Below, one piece after another: positions 1 to 7,848 of a stretch of 64,000 bases of DNA. The translations under genes and the position numbers were made by a program. A model generated the notes under the pieces. That model was not told the origin of the DNA. It made no database searches and was given only the letters and a program-made list of their open reading frames with translations. The stretch is from positions 62,001-126,000 of the forward strand of contig NZ_JAHKQE010000023.1 of assembly GCF_018860855.1 (NCBI RefSeq). Reading direction: 5' to 3'. The first letter of the stretch is position 1. Every line of letters starts with the position of its first letter. The stretch comes from Amphritea atlantica (lineage in GTDB: Bacteria; Pseudomonadota; Gammaproteobacteria; Pseudomonadales; Balneatricaceae).

Positions 1-252
1 CCGAGCCAGAAATGCCAACCCACGGGCCCGAAAGCCGGGCTTGAACGTAGGGATACGCTCGCCAAGCCGGGAGAGCTGTTTTTTCCAATACTCCGCATGA
101 CTCTCTTCCACCGCAGCCAGCCGACGATAAACCTCGGCTAGATGCTCGTCGGTTTCCGTCTCCGCCAAGGCACGGTAAAGGCTGGCGCTGTCAACTTCAC
201 CGTGAAGGTTATCTTCGTAGCGTTCACGTTTATTGCCATCATTATCAGACAC
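1..252 (-). CDS. Ferritin-like/VIT1-family membrane protein, N-terminal part
   Basis: Only the first 84 codons are in the window; the gene continues beyond base 1. The start is GTG at 252-250, preceded by AAAGGAG with an 8-nt gap. The visible part is a ferritin-like helical pair with carboxylate and histidine ligands typical of the rubrerythrin-like domain fused to VIT1/CCC1 iron-manganese transporters (residues about 10-65: EDNLHGEVDSASLYRALAE, then AAVEESHAEYW). In that family the domain binds iron and the C-terminal membrane part exports it. The transporter half is not visible, so the fusion is inferred from the family. A free-standing rubrerythrin-like protein is the alternative. Confidence 0.7.
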   Translation of the reverse strand, partial: MSDNDGNKRERYEDNLHGEVDSASLYRALAETETDEHLAEVYRRLAAVEESHAEYWKKQLSRLGERIPTFKPGFRARGLAFLAR

Positions 253-614
253 GAGGTCTACTCCTTTAAGCTAATCCGGCCTAGCTGGCCTTTGTTTCTC
301 GAATTTTATTGTCTGAAAAAACCAACATGACGAGCTTGACCAGAAGTTAGACTGAAAGAACAAGAAAAATCCAGAATGAAAAATATGAATAGATAGCCGG
401 AGCAGCTAAATAGTCACATCCCCACGAGCTAACATTTTAATACTATGCCGACGCATATGCATGCCGAGCTAAATACACAAATTCCGATGAACCTGGCGGC
501 ACTTCATAAATGCTCAGGTCATCAATCGCGCTGCACAGCTCACTTTTAGATTCGCTGCGGTTCGCCGTAAAAAGGGCTTTGACCCCTTTTAATTTAACGT
601 CCTTTATTGACGAT
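253..614. other. Intergenic region, no convincing gene
   Basis: This 362-bp gap lies between the VIT1-type gene and the diguanylate cyclase. A 67-codon open frame at 443-646 on the minus strand overlaps the cyclase 3' end, lacks a recognisable ribosome binding site and resembles nothing known, so it is not called. The only structure seen is the short hairpin at 570-590. Confidence 0.6.
570..590 (-). terminator. Possible weak terminator after the diguanylate cyclase
   Basis: AAAAGGG (570-576) pairs with CCCTTTT (584-590) around a 7-nt loop, 25 nt beyond the cyclase stop codon on the minus strand. The stem is short and A/T-rich at its base, so activity is uncertain. Confidence 0.35.
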
Positions 615-2081
615 TCAATCTTCTGAAGCCACCTGGTTACGTCCATTCTTCTTAGCTTGATAGAGACGCTCGTCAGCCAAGTTGACGATAATGTCAGAAT
701 TCATATCCTCATCACAGATAACCGTCGCCACCCCGATACTGACGGTAAGGTGGTTCTCAATTGCAGAACCTTCGTGCTGGATACCCAAATCCGCAATGCC
801 ATCTTTCATGCTCATCGCAATCCTGACAGCACCTGCGTGTTCTGTCTCAGGTAAAATACAACAAAACTCCTCACCGCCGTAACGGGCTGCTAGGTCTTGA
901 GGTCGTTTGAGTTTACTCTGAAGAACCCCAGCCACCAATTTGAGACACTCATCCCCAGCTAGGTGGCCATAAGTGTCGTTGAAGGCCTTAAAGAAATCCA
1001 CATCAATCATAATCAGAGAGATAGGCGCTTTTAGACGACGCATGCGATGACATTCGACATCCAAAACATTGTTGAAGCAACGGCGATTGGCTAATCCGGT
1101 CAGGGCGTCGGTGAGGCTGAGGTCTTCAAGTTCATCACGGACTTTTTTGAGTTCAACGAGATTACTCAACCGTTCCCAGTAAATATGCAGCGTATAGAAA
1201 GCCAGTACCCATAAGATAACAAGCGCACCGATCGTCAACCAAACATGCAGCATCCAAGCCGCTTGCCAGTCACGATCTGCTTCGCCAACCACAACAACAA
1301 ACGGCAATCCCTCAATCTTGCGAATACCATACAGCCGCGGCTCCTTATCCAACGGAGAGATTTTCCGAAACGTTTTATAGTTTTCACTGGACGTAATAAA
1401 GGCTTTAACGATCGGATCGTTCACATTTTTGCCCAGCATCTCCGGTTTAGCTGGTTTTCTCGCCAGCAAATTGACATTCTGATCAGTGATAGCTAAAACG
1501 CCATGAGTACCGATCATCACCTTTTCAAGCCATGTTGAAAAGAATTCTAAATCCACTCCAATACCCGCCAACCCACTAAACTCATCTCCCGGAAATTTTC
1601 GAGTCTGGATAACCATCAGCTCACCAATATTACTGGCAAACATATTTGAAACGTAGGTTTGAATGTCTGGATTATGCATCGGTACACGACACCATTCACG
1701 TTGGCGGGCATCAAAGCCGATAATTGAAGGGGTGTGAGTCATAATACAGTTTTTATCATTGAGACCTACACCGATGGCATGCGGGAGAGTCTTATATTTG
1801 TCCTCAATGAGTTTTGAGATGCGGGCGTACTCATCGGCATTGGTTGCTGGAAATTGAAGTGCTGAAACAGGCACCCTGTAGACGATATCTCGCAGAATAT
1901 AATCAGAAGCAACAAATGCACCTTTGATCCACTCTCCAAGTAAAATGCTGGTATTTGCAACCCGCTCTTCAACTTTACTCTCTTCCTGCAACAAGGAATA
2001 TCGCAGTTCATAGAAAGCCATTCCGCCCGTCAGCAAACAAAACAATAGGCAATAAGCAACGCTTTTTTTTCGCTTGATCAT
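615..2081 (-). CDS. Membrane-anchored diguanylate cyclase (CACHE-GGDEF)
   Basis: The 488-residue protein makes cyclic di-GMP from two GTP at the inner membrane in response to a periplasmic signal. It has an N-terminal membrane segment (about 7-25), an extracytoplasmic region of dCACHE type (about 40-265), a second membrane segment (about 275-300) and a C-terminal GGDEF domain. The active-site motif is GGEEF, which is a functional variant. An RxxD inhibitory site (RPQD) sits five residues before it, so product inhibition is expected. No EAL domain is present. The ligand of the CACHE domain cannot be told from sequence. The gene stands alone, with non-coding sequence and an IS110 remnant upstream. 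Confidence 0.88.
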   Translation of the reverse strand: MIKRKKSVAYCLLFCLLTGGMAFYELRYSLLQEESKVEERVANTSILLGEWIKGAFVASDYILRDIVYRVPVSALQFPATNADEYARISKLIEDKYKTLPHAIGVGLNDKNCIMTHTPSIIGFDARQREWCRVPMHNPDIQTYVSNMFASNIGELMVIQTRKFPGDEFSGLAGIGVDLEFFSTWLEKVMIGTHGVLAITDQNVNLLARKPAKPEMLGKNVNDPIVKAFITSSENYKTFRKISPLDKEPRLYGIRKIEGLPFVVVVGEADRDWQAAWMLHVWLTIGALVILWVLAFYTLHIYWERLSNLVELKKVRDELEDLSLTDALTGLANRRCFNNVLDVECHRMRRLKAPISLIMIDVDFFKAFNDTYGHLAGDECLKLVAGVLQSKLKRPQDLAARYGGEEFCCILPETEHAGAVRIAMSMKDGIADLGIQHEGSAIENHLTVSIGVATVICDEDMNSDIIVNLADERLYQAKKNGRNQVASED

Positions 2082-2264
2082 AGGCTAACGTACCAACGAT
2101 TACCAAAGTTTGCCAGGCCCAAATAAAATAGTGTTACAACAGCGACTAAAGCGCTTGTCTGGTTAATTCCGTTCCATTTTTGGGCAAACCTCAACGGCCA
2201 TTGAGGGCATTCCTGTAGCAGCTCGATTGAGTGACAGCTCCTCAACTGAGAGACCGATAACAAC

Positions 2265-2280
2265 TGTGTAGCGCTACACA
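2265..2280. repeat. Perfect 16-bp palindrome in the gap 2082-2349
   Basis: TGTGTAGCGCTACACA is its own reverse complement. It lies in a 268-bp region without a credible gene, between the start of the diguanylate cyclase and the IS110 remnant. It could be a regulator binding site for the cyclase promoter or a relic of a mobile element end; nothing decides between these. Confidence 0.4.
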
Positions 2281-2349
2281 ACGCCAAAGCAATAACTCGA
2301 ACAGTCATTGGGGCCTCGAGCCCGCATAGCAAGGCAGAATCCGCTTATT

Positions 2350-2938
2350 ATGAGCACTAAGGAAAACCGATTTGAAATCAACGTCGGCATTGATGTCGGT
2401 AAGTCGAAACTGGATATTGTCCTTCATCCACATGATCTCCATTTTCGTACCCAGTGATCAGGAGCATATCCAGAAAATCGTTCAGGTACTTAAACACATC
2501 AGGTTAAACGTATCGTAACCGAAGCCACCGGACGTTACGAGCATGCTTTTATCTTTGCCAATTGTGATCGTTAACCCAATCAACATCCGACGCTATGCAC
2601 AAGCCATCGGGGTGCTGGATAAAACCGATAAAACTGATGCCTCCGTCATTGCTCAATTACCAGCGACTATTAAACCCGATAGTAAACTTATCGCTGATAA
2701 ACGGTCACGTTTAATCAAAGGTTTATTGATTCGGCGCACTCAACTCTTAGAGATGCAAACCATGGTAAAAACCGCCTCCAGATCATGCTAAAAGAGCTAC
2801 ATTCATCGATCTAAACATTATCTAAATCGCAGCAAAATCAGATAGAAAAGCTTACTCAGAAGCTTGATCTAATGGTCGCTGAAGCAAAGCATTGGCGAAA
2901 AAAGGCTTTGCCCTCTTTAATTAGGGCGAGGATCTAAG
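2350..2938 (+). pseudogene. IS110-family transposase remnant
   Basis: An ATG at 2350 opens a frame with the N-terminal DEDD motif region of IS110 transposases (VGIDVGKSKLDI), which stops after about 35 codons. The reading continues in another frame around 2543-2791 with the family segment NPINIRRYAQAIGVLDKTDK followed by DASVIAQLP. It then shifts again into a fragment resembling the coiled linker. Several frameshifts and stops are present. The C-terminal serine-containing Transposase_20 domain is absent, so the remnant covers under two-thirds of a normal protein of about 320-340 residues. It is certainly inactive. It marks the left part of the accessory island, just downstream of the SIR2 gene. 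Confidence 0.85.
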
Positions 2939-2968
2939 TTTTAACTATTTTTCTATTTTTAAACATAC

Positions 2969-5773
2969 TCAAATTGATGAAAAGTTTGGGCGCTCCCTGT
3001 GTTGCTCTATTAAATCGCCTAACTCTTTGTTTAGCTCTTCTATCGCATCAATTCCTTTATTATCTACTAAATATTGAGTTAAGCTTTTGAGTGAATATAG
3101 CTGCGATGAAAATGTTTTTCCATCACGATACTGTTCCAAATATTCATCTAGCTTCGAAACAGCTTCTGTCTCAAAATCTTTAAAACCGACTGCGACTGAC
3201 CAAAGTTCAAACTCCCAATCATCTATGCCTTTCGATTTGGGTTGAGAAATGACGCCTTCAATGAATTTCTTAATAATATTTCGAACATTAGCGTTCGAGA
3301 TGTTAAAGATGCTGTAGAGCAGAGATCTTGAAAACCTACGCTGCTCTTCTGGTTTGTAGGTTTCAAGTTCAGACACCAGCCGGCGGACTCTGTCATTATC
3401 AGTGTATTCGCCTTTTACTACCCCAATATAACCGTATAAATTATTTATAGAGCCACTGAGTATCGCATGCTGATCCCAACCATGGGCTGTTTGGGAAGTG
3501 ATTTTGTCGATTACGGTGTTTAATATCTTTATCAAAACGACAGTTTCGATCTCTCGATCAAATAAATTATGTTGATGTGCTAAAAATTCGTTTATTGCTT
3601 CATAAGTCCCAATAGTTGTTGAACTACTAGTAATAAATCGGGAAAACTCACTCATAACTTTTGAAATATGAGTGTCACTCAAGTCGATAAATGCAAGTAA
3701 TCGCACGCTATTTTCAAACTTAGTTTCATGGCCATTGGAAAAACTTCGGTTTTGTATTAATCGCTCTGTTAAGTTTGGCAAAACAGTAGAAATAATCCAT
3801 TCTGAACATTCATCACTCGCATCTAGACGTAGTTGAGTAGAATCTTCATTTTTAAAAAATACGCTAAGCTCCGATTTAAGTTCTTTTGATGAGTAGAATT
3901 GGATGGCAGAGTAAAACTCGTATTGATTGAGTTTCACTCTTTCTTTTACTGATTGACGGAGTATAGAAATCTTAACGAAGTCTCTCATAGCCGCTTTGTA
4001 TGGTGCGTACTGGTCAATTATTATGTGATTTTTCAATGCGAACATTAATAGGTTGATGTGTGTAGAGGTTGGTTCATCTGCATTGTTGTTGAAGCTTATT
4101 CCTCCAGCTTTTATACTTTCAACGGCTTTGGTAATATCAAGTAATTTTTTTGTGCACTCATTTGCTTCCTTATGAACGGAGTGCAGGGACAAAAAATCAT
4201 ACAAGGCTTGATTCTTTTTTATCTCCGACCTTGGAAATTTAAAAAATTCATCTTGAAGCTCTACTCCCTCTTCCTTTTCAAACTCACTTCTCTGTTCTGT
4301 AGACAAAGAGTACTTGAGCAACCATAAAATCGAGTTTCTGTTAAATAGCGCAATCAATAGGATCGAATATATTCGATGTCTTTTACAGGCCTGAATCAGT
4401 TCAGAATTCTTCTTAAATGCTAACTTGTACTTTCCATATTTATAACTCTCATAAGATTCTGATGACAAAGATTTTATAAAATCATTACTTTTGCATTCAC
4501 ATGCTGAAAAAGAGATGTGTTGTCGCTCTTGCTTTTCTAGGTCTTGAGCTGAATCGATTTTCTCGTTAACAAAGTACATGGTTTTGCCGCTTTCATTATC
4601 GTTGGGTAAAACGATACCCTTGATATGAGCTAGAGCTAAGATAGAAAGGATGTCCGTAAACGATGAATTCCTTAGATAAAAATTCACTTTTTCATCTTCA
4701 CCAAACAAGTCTATACGAGATAGAATCTCCAAGAATTTTTCGTGAAGTGACCTGGTGGTATAGCTGTAGTCCGTAGTCAAGACTCCTTGGGGCTTGAATA
4801 ACTCTAATATATTTAAGCCATCGTTATCGTACAGAAACCCACAATTTGTTATCGCTCCCCGTATTTGATTATGAGTTATTGAACTTAGCTGTTTTAGGTG
4901 TTTTATACGCTCGTATATGAAACTGATAACATCCTGCTCATCGTTCGGGTCTACTGCTCTATCATCTTGAATGATAGATGTTAAAAATGATTGAGTCAGC
5001 GCTGACCTTTTCTCTAAATGATGAATTTCATCAATAGAAAAGCTGTCGCTATCTAGCACTAATGTGGTGATCCCATGATTTCTCAAGTAGCTTTCTTGAG
5101 ACTTGTTTGTTTTAAAATTTACCAAATACATCAGAGGAGCTGAACTGGAATGACTTTGTATCCATTTCAGTATGTGTTTAAGGTTAATGTCGTTATAGGA
5201 ATACCCTAAAAACAGAACTGTATGTGTTGAAAATATAGACTTGATGTAGTTTTCTATTAGCGGGAAATTTCTTGAATAATTGAGATAGTCATCTTCTTTG
5301 AAAACTATATTGTGGTTTTTGAAATCCCCATGAATTTTAATAAATTTATTCGGACTGGTTGAACTGACTAAGTCCTTGTCCGTGCATATCTTATCGTATA
5401 GATAGCCTTCCTGCTCTATTGCATTTTCAATGATGCAGTCCCAGTTCGTAGTTATTATTACGCGAGGGCTTACCTTCAAAATCGTACGATGTAAACTCGA
5501 TGGCGTGATGTCTTCAGGAAAATACTTCTTCAATGTTTGGTTGTATGCCTGCTCGCCAAATTCAAGATAATATAGTTGAGCTAGTTTTAAATAATCTAGC
5601 TCTTCAGTTATTGCTAAATCTGACTTTAGCTCAGTTATTAGATCTCTCCACGAAGGCAGGCTTATATAATCAGTATCAGAGCTTTTTGATATACCTGCAC
5701 CGACAAATATAGCTAATCTATCATTTTCATTAGCTTGCTTTATGTTTTTAATATGAACATTGTGTAGGTGCAT
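2969..5773 (-). CDS. Large SIR2-domain protein, putative antiphage NADase
   Basis: The protein has 934 residues. The first 270 or so form a SIR2_2-type Rossmann domain: GAGIS at 25-29, TTNWD at 108-112 (Asn110, Asp112), IHGDF with the probable catalytic His148, and FLGYSYND near 188. The remaining 660 residues look mostly alpha-helical and match no domain I recognise. I see no Walker A motif, so it is not an Avs5-type STAND protein. Length and layout recall defence-associated sirtuins (DSR1/DSR2), which deplete NAD+ on phage infection; that role is inferred. The start is supported by AAGGGA 7-8 nt upstream. It follows the PD-(D/E)XK-like gene on the same strand after 156 bp that contain an attC-like site, so it may be an integron cassette. 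The gene is clearly AT-rich compared with the gcv region. Confidence 0.75.
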   Translation of the reverse strand: MHLHNVHIKNIKQANENDRLAIFVGAGISKSSDTDYISLPSWRDLITELKSDLAITEELDYLKLAQLYYLEFGEQAYNQTLKKYFPEDITPSSLHRTILKVSPRVIITTNWDCIIENAIEQEGYLYDKICTDKDLVSSTSPNKFIKIHGDFKNHNIVFKEDDYLNYSRNFPLIENYIKSIFSTHTVLFLGYSYNDINLKHILKWIQSHSSSAPLMYLVNFKTNKSQESYLRNHGITTLVLDSDSFSIDEIHHLEKRSALTQSFLTSIIQDDRAVDPNDEQDVISFIYERIKHLKQLSSITHNQIRGAITNCGFLYDNDGLNILELFKPQGVLTTDYSYTTRSLHEKFLEILSRIDLFGEDEKVNFYLRNSSFTDILSILALAHIKGIVLPNDNESGKTMYFVNEKIDSAQDLEKQERQHISFSACECKSNDFIKSLSSESYESYKYGKYKLAFKKNSELIQACKRHRIYSILLIALFNRNSILWLLKYSLSTEQRSEFEKEEGVELQDEFFKFPRSEIKKNQALYDFLSLHSVHKEANECTKKLLDITKAVESIKAGGISFNNNADEPTSTHINLLMFALKNHIIIDQYAPYKAAMRDFVKISILRQSVKERVKLNQYEFYSAIQFYSSKELKSELSVFFKNEDSTQLRLDASDECSEWIISTVLPNLTERLIQNRSFSNGHETKFENSVRLLAFIDLSDTHISKVMSEFSRFITSSSTTIGTYEAINEFLAHQHNLFDREIETVVLIKILNTVIDKITSQTAHGWDQHAILSGSINNLYGYIGVVKGEYTDNDRVRRLVSELETYKPEEQRRFSRSLLYSIFNISNANVRNIIKKFIEGVISQPKSKGIDDWEFELWSVAVGFKDFETEAVSKLDEYLEQYRDGKTFSSQLYSLKSLTQYLVDNKGIDAIEELNKELGDLIEQHRERPNFSSI

Positions 5774-5834
5774 TCTAAAATCCCTTTACTTTCTGATGGT
5801 TGAATTAATTCAGAGACAGCCTTGTGTTTGCTTT

Positions 5835-5920
5835 GCTAAGCGCAATAAAGTAGCTGGCTAAAAGCAGTTAGGAACGAGTAAAAGTCAGCTTTTTTCTGTC
5901 CATTTAAGCAACTTATTAGC
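5835..5920 (-). other. attC-like recombination site (degenerate)
   Basis: On the minus strand this 86-nt stretch begins GCTAATAAGTTGCTTAAAT and ends TACTTTATTGCGCTTAGC. The outer arms GCTAA/TTAGC pair, the next segments are imperfectly complementary, and an inner AGCTG/CAGCT pair surrounds an unpaired centre. That is the folded layout of integron attC sites. It starts 10 nt after the stop codon of the PD-(D/E)XK-like gene, where attC sites normally lie. The right box (CTTAGC) departs from GTTRRRY, so the site is probably decayed or the resemblance is chance. Confidence 0.4.
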
Positions 5921-5929
5921 TGCATGATT

Positions 5930-6826
5930 TTAATGCTTATTTATATTAGCTACTAAATTTTTGAGTAATAATTTTTCACCATCATTAATACCTAAGCGTG
6001 GGTTTAGTCCCCATTGTGATGCATGCACTAATAACTTTCTTTCTTCCGATGCGGACATGAATGAAAAACGGATAACTATTCCAAGAATCTTATTACTTTT
6101 CTTAGTATATATTTCTTGCCAAATGGAGGAGTATTTTAAAACAAAGTCATCCATCATTTTATCAACGGATCTTGATAAGGATAAATCATCATTTGAAACA
6201 AGTAACTCATCATCCGGGTTTAATATTCTTGTAATTTCTAAAGCAACAATACCACGATGACCAGAGCCTCTTTGTTTCTTTATAATTTGATCTAGTTGCT
6301 TGGAGGCTTTTCTTACATTAGATTTAATTTTAGCATCAGTTGATATTCTTTTACACTCTACCCAGATTTTATATTTATCTATTTGTATACCTGTATCAGA
6401 TTCAGCATTTAGAATAGCTTTTACTCCAGAGTCAGGCCTGTGAAATTTAGCTGAAAATAAAGCTTCGAATAAGAAATTACGAGCTGTTGTTGACTTTGAT
6501 GTTTCATCTGATGAGTTGACTGGCCCCTTAACCCCTTTTTTTAATTTCTCAACTATCTCATTTAGATTTTGATTCTTTTCGTTGTTAAAAGATTTGTAGA
6601 TATCGATGAAATCATGTACTTCAAACATTGAACTGACAAAGTCAGGATATTGGTTTTTGGCTTCATCTGTACTTGCTGTTTTGTAGTTATCTTTCCAAAA
6701 CCTAATCATCTTAAGGTAGTTGGAGGTTCTTCCTGAACCGAGATCTACTCCAAGCTGTTCCATCCACTCTAAAGCATCAGAATAATCCTGATAGATATTT
6801 TCGTAGTTTTGAGTTGCTATGATCAT
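5930..6826 (-). CDS. Unrecognised protein with a PD-(D/E)XK nuclease-like core
   Basis: The 298-residue protein belongs to no family I can name. Residues 116-200 resemble a PD-(D/E)XK nuclease fold: Glu121 in a helix (NFLFEALFSAKF), Asp150 in GIQIDKYK, then the ExK pair Glu157-Lys159 in IWVECKR, followed by a long basic helix with a conserved-looking Gln. The N-terminal 110 residues are helical and charged. No membrane segment is present. The start has only GGAA 6 nt upstream. The gene lies divergently from the integrase remnant and is followed at 10 nt by an attC-like site, so it has the dimensions of a single-gene integron cassette (about 1.0 kb). Nuclease activity and a defence role are inferences from motif and neighbours. 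Confidence 0.6.
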   Translation of the reverse strand: MIIATQNYENIYQDYSDALEWMEQLGVDLGSGRTSNYLKMIRFWKDNYKTASTDEAKNQYPDFVSSMFEVHDFIDIYKSFNNEKNQNLNEIVEKLKKGVKGPVNSSDETSKSTTARNFLFEALFSAKFHRPDSGVKAILNAESDTGIQIDKYKIWVECKRISTDAKIKSNVRKASKQLDQIIKKQRGSGHRGIVALEITRILNPDDELLVSNDDLSLSRSVDKMMDDFVLKYSSIWQEIYTKKSNKILGIVIRFSFMSASEERKLLVHASQWGLNPRLGINDGEKLLLKNLVANINKH

Positions 6827-7096
6827 AAAAATTCCAGAGTACTCAGACTCTTTTGGTTGGATGGAGCTAACAGTCTGTTTATGAGGAACGCGTCCTCATA
6901 ATAATTATTATCAAGAATCCTTATAATTCCACGAATGATTTATCATGGCCCCTAATAGCTTGATATTTATAAATAATAATACACACAGAACTACTGCTAA
7001 AAATTAAGAGGGAAAGAATAAGTGAAAAAATACAAGTGACTTTCACAAGAAAAACCATACTGTGTAAATAAACAGCTTTTGAGAAAAGACTGCTCA
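6827..7096. other. Putative attI/cassette junction region between the integrase remnant and the array
   Basis: This 270-bp AT-rich region separates the intI remnant start (7097) from the PD-(D/E)XK-like gene (6826). On the minus strand CTG-TTAGCTCC occurs with GCTAAC at 6866-6871. The same TTAGC hexamer core closes the attC-like site at 5835-5840, consistent with the two edges of one cassette. A hairpin TATGAGGA(6880-6887)-ACGCG-TCCTCATA(6893-6900) sits just outside the junction and may be a binding site or a short terminator. No credible gene is present; a 63-codon open frame at 6921-7112 on the minus strand was rejected. Confidence 0.35.
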
Positions 7097-7450
7097 ATGA
7101 CTTGCTCCCCATTCCTTAGGTCTATCCGCGAGTACATGCTGGTTAGGCGCTATAATCATAGAACCATAACGGCATCTTTATACAGGATCAAGGCCTATAT
7201 TTTATTTCATAACAAACAACACCCAAACCAACTCCGCGTAAAAGATATAAATCTGGCCCACCTATTACTAAGGATCTGGAAAGGGTAGGCGCAAAACACC
7301 GCATTACCACGCTCGCTACAGAATTGATTCCACTACTAAAACAACAAACATCAAATGTCGAGAAACAACTTCTTGAGGACTCGACTTCAACAAGCATGGT
7401 GCAGTTCATGCTTCACTGCACCCTACACGCAAAAAGGCCGCTGAGATTGC
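7097..7450 (+). pseudogene. Integron integrase (intI) remnant
   Basis: The ATG at 7097 opens an IntI N-terminal segment (SPFLRSIREYMLVRRYNHRT, then a helix ending ILFHNKQHP). After NQL it jumps directly to RVKDINLAHLLLRI, which belongs near the middle of IntI proteins. The SAM-like domain end and the first catalytic arginine region are therefore deleted. A frameshift after WKG leads to HRITTLATELIPLLKQQ. A second leads to KHGAVHASLHPTRKK, which corresponds to the GAVHLPHALARKYP region of intact integrases. The remaining C-terminal half with the catalytic His/Arg/Tyr residues is missing; the remnant runs into a Tn7-like right end. The enzyme is dead. Its orientation, away from the minus-strand genes on its left, matches the usual divergent intI/array layout. 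Confidence 0.8.
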
Positions 7451-7457
7451 GACTCTT

Positions 7458-7539
7458 AGTTTTCAACTTGAATTGTCTGTCTCATAAAAAAAGGCCGCAG
7501 ATAGCGGCCTTTAGTTTCCAACTTGAATTGTTGTTATCA
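7458..7539 (-). mobile_element. Orphan right end of a second Tn7-like element
   Basis: Two TnsB-like sites in right-end orientation, 7458-7476 (one mismatch) and 7513-7531, flank a terminator hairpin. The end closes with GTTATCA at 7533-7539. Read from the outside on the minus strand it begins TGATAACA followed by ACAATTCAAGTTGGAAACT, exactly like both ends of the neighbouring element. The order site-hairpin-site matches the inner part of the right end at 12456-12529. The partner left end was not found; it has decayed or lies outside the window. The integron remnant and the IS110 remnant would be inside this older element. Confidence 0.7.
7490..7512 (-). terminator. Terminator inside the orphan right end
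   Basis: AAAGGCCGC (7490-7498) pairs with GCGGCCTTT (7504-7512) around AGATA. On the minus strand the stem is followed by a run of seven T, so it stops leftward transcription. Compared with the hairpin at 12488-12510 the stem carries a C-G pair where the other has T-A. Confidence 0.8.
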
Positions 7540-7542
7540 TCA

Positions 7543-7547
7543 ACTAT
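7543..7547. repeat. Left target-site duplication of the Tn7-like element
   Basis: ACTAT directly precedes the left terminal TGATAACA and is repeated at 12579-12583 directly after the right terminal TGTTATCA. A 5-bp duplication is the hallmark of Tn7-family (and Tn402-family) transposition. Confidence 0.8.
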
Positions 7548-7686
7548 TGATAACAACAATTCAAGTTGGAAACTCATAAGTCAAAGATATAGGGGTTTAT
7601 AACCTCATAACTATCGTTGAAAGTTGGAAACTATCACGATTTAATCCACCTCTCTATACAAGCAAAAACAATTCAAGTTGGAAACT
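7548..7686 (+). repeat. Left end with three TnsB-like binding sites
   Basis: Sites lie at 7556-7574 (perfect), 7614-7632 (the last 12 bases conserved) and 7668-7686 (perfect), 54-58 bp apart and all pointing into the element. This copies the spaced three-site layout of Tn7 L. The first site begins 8 nt from the terminal TG. Confidence 0.75.
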
Positions 7687-7848
7687 AATAAAGACCATAA
7701 GCCCCATCCAATGAAAGTCTGACACAACAACTTATCTATGGCTTAATCCTATTCCTGTCAAAAACAGATGTATATCAATTTCTATAATAGTTTTACTGTC
7801 ACATAATTTTTCGTACTAAGCTAACCCTTAAAATTCACATTATTTTCG

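Noticed and set aside
443-646. 67-codon open frame after the diguanylate cyclase
   Set aside because: Overlaps the cyclase 3' end, contains the putative terminator hairpin and has no ribosome binding site.
2252-2268. Left end of the older Tn7-like element (TCAAC followed by CGATAACAAC)
   Set aside because: No ACAATTCAAGTTGG site follows and the terminal TGATAACA is not directly behind TCAAC; likely chance.
2078-2332. 84-codon open frame on the minus strand
   Set aside because: No ribosome binding site or family resemblance; it overlaps the cyclase start and looks like chance in a gap.
2969-5773. Avs5-type SIR2-STAND protein
   Set aside because: No Walker A or B motif is visible in the long C-terminal region.
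6921-7112. 63-codon open frame overlapping the intI start
   Set aside because: Antisense to the integrase remnant, no supporting signal.
7513-7574. The 62-bp near-palindrome around 7544 as an integron attC site
   Set aside because: Its boxes do not fit RYYYAAC/GTTRRRY and its arms are perfectly symmetrical without the extrahelical bases of attC. It is two abutting transposon ends separated by TCAACTAT.
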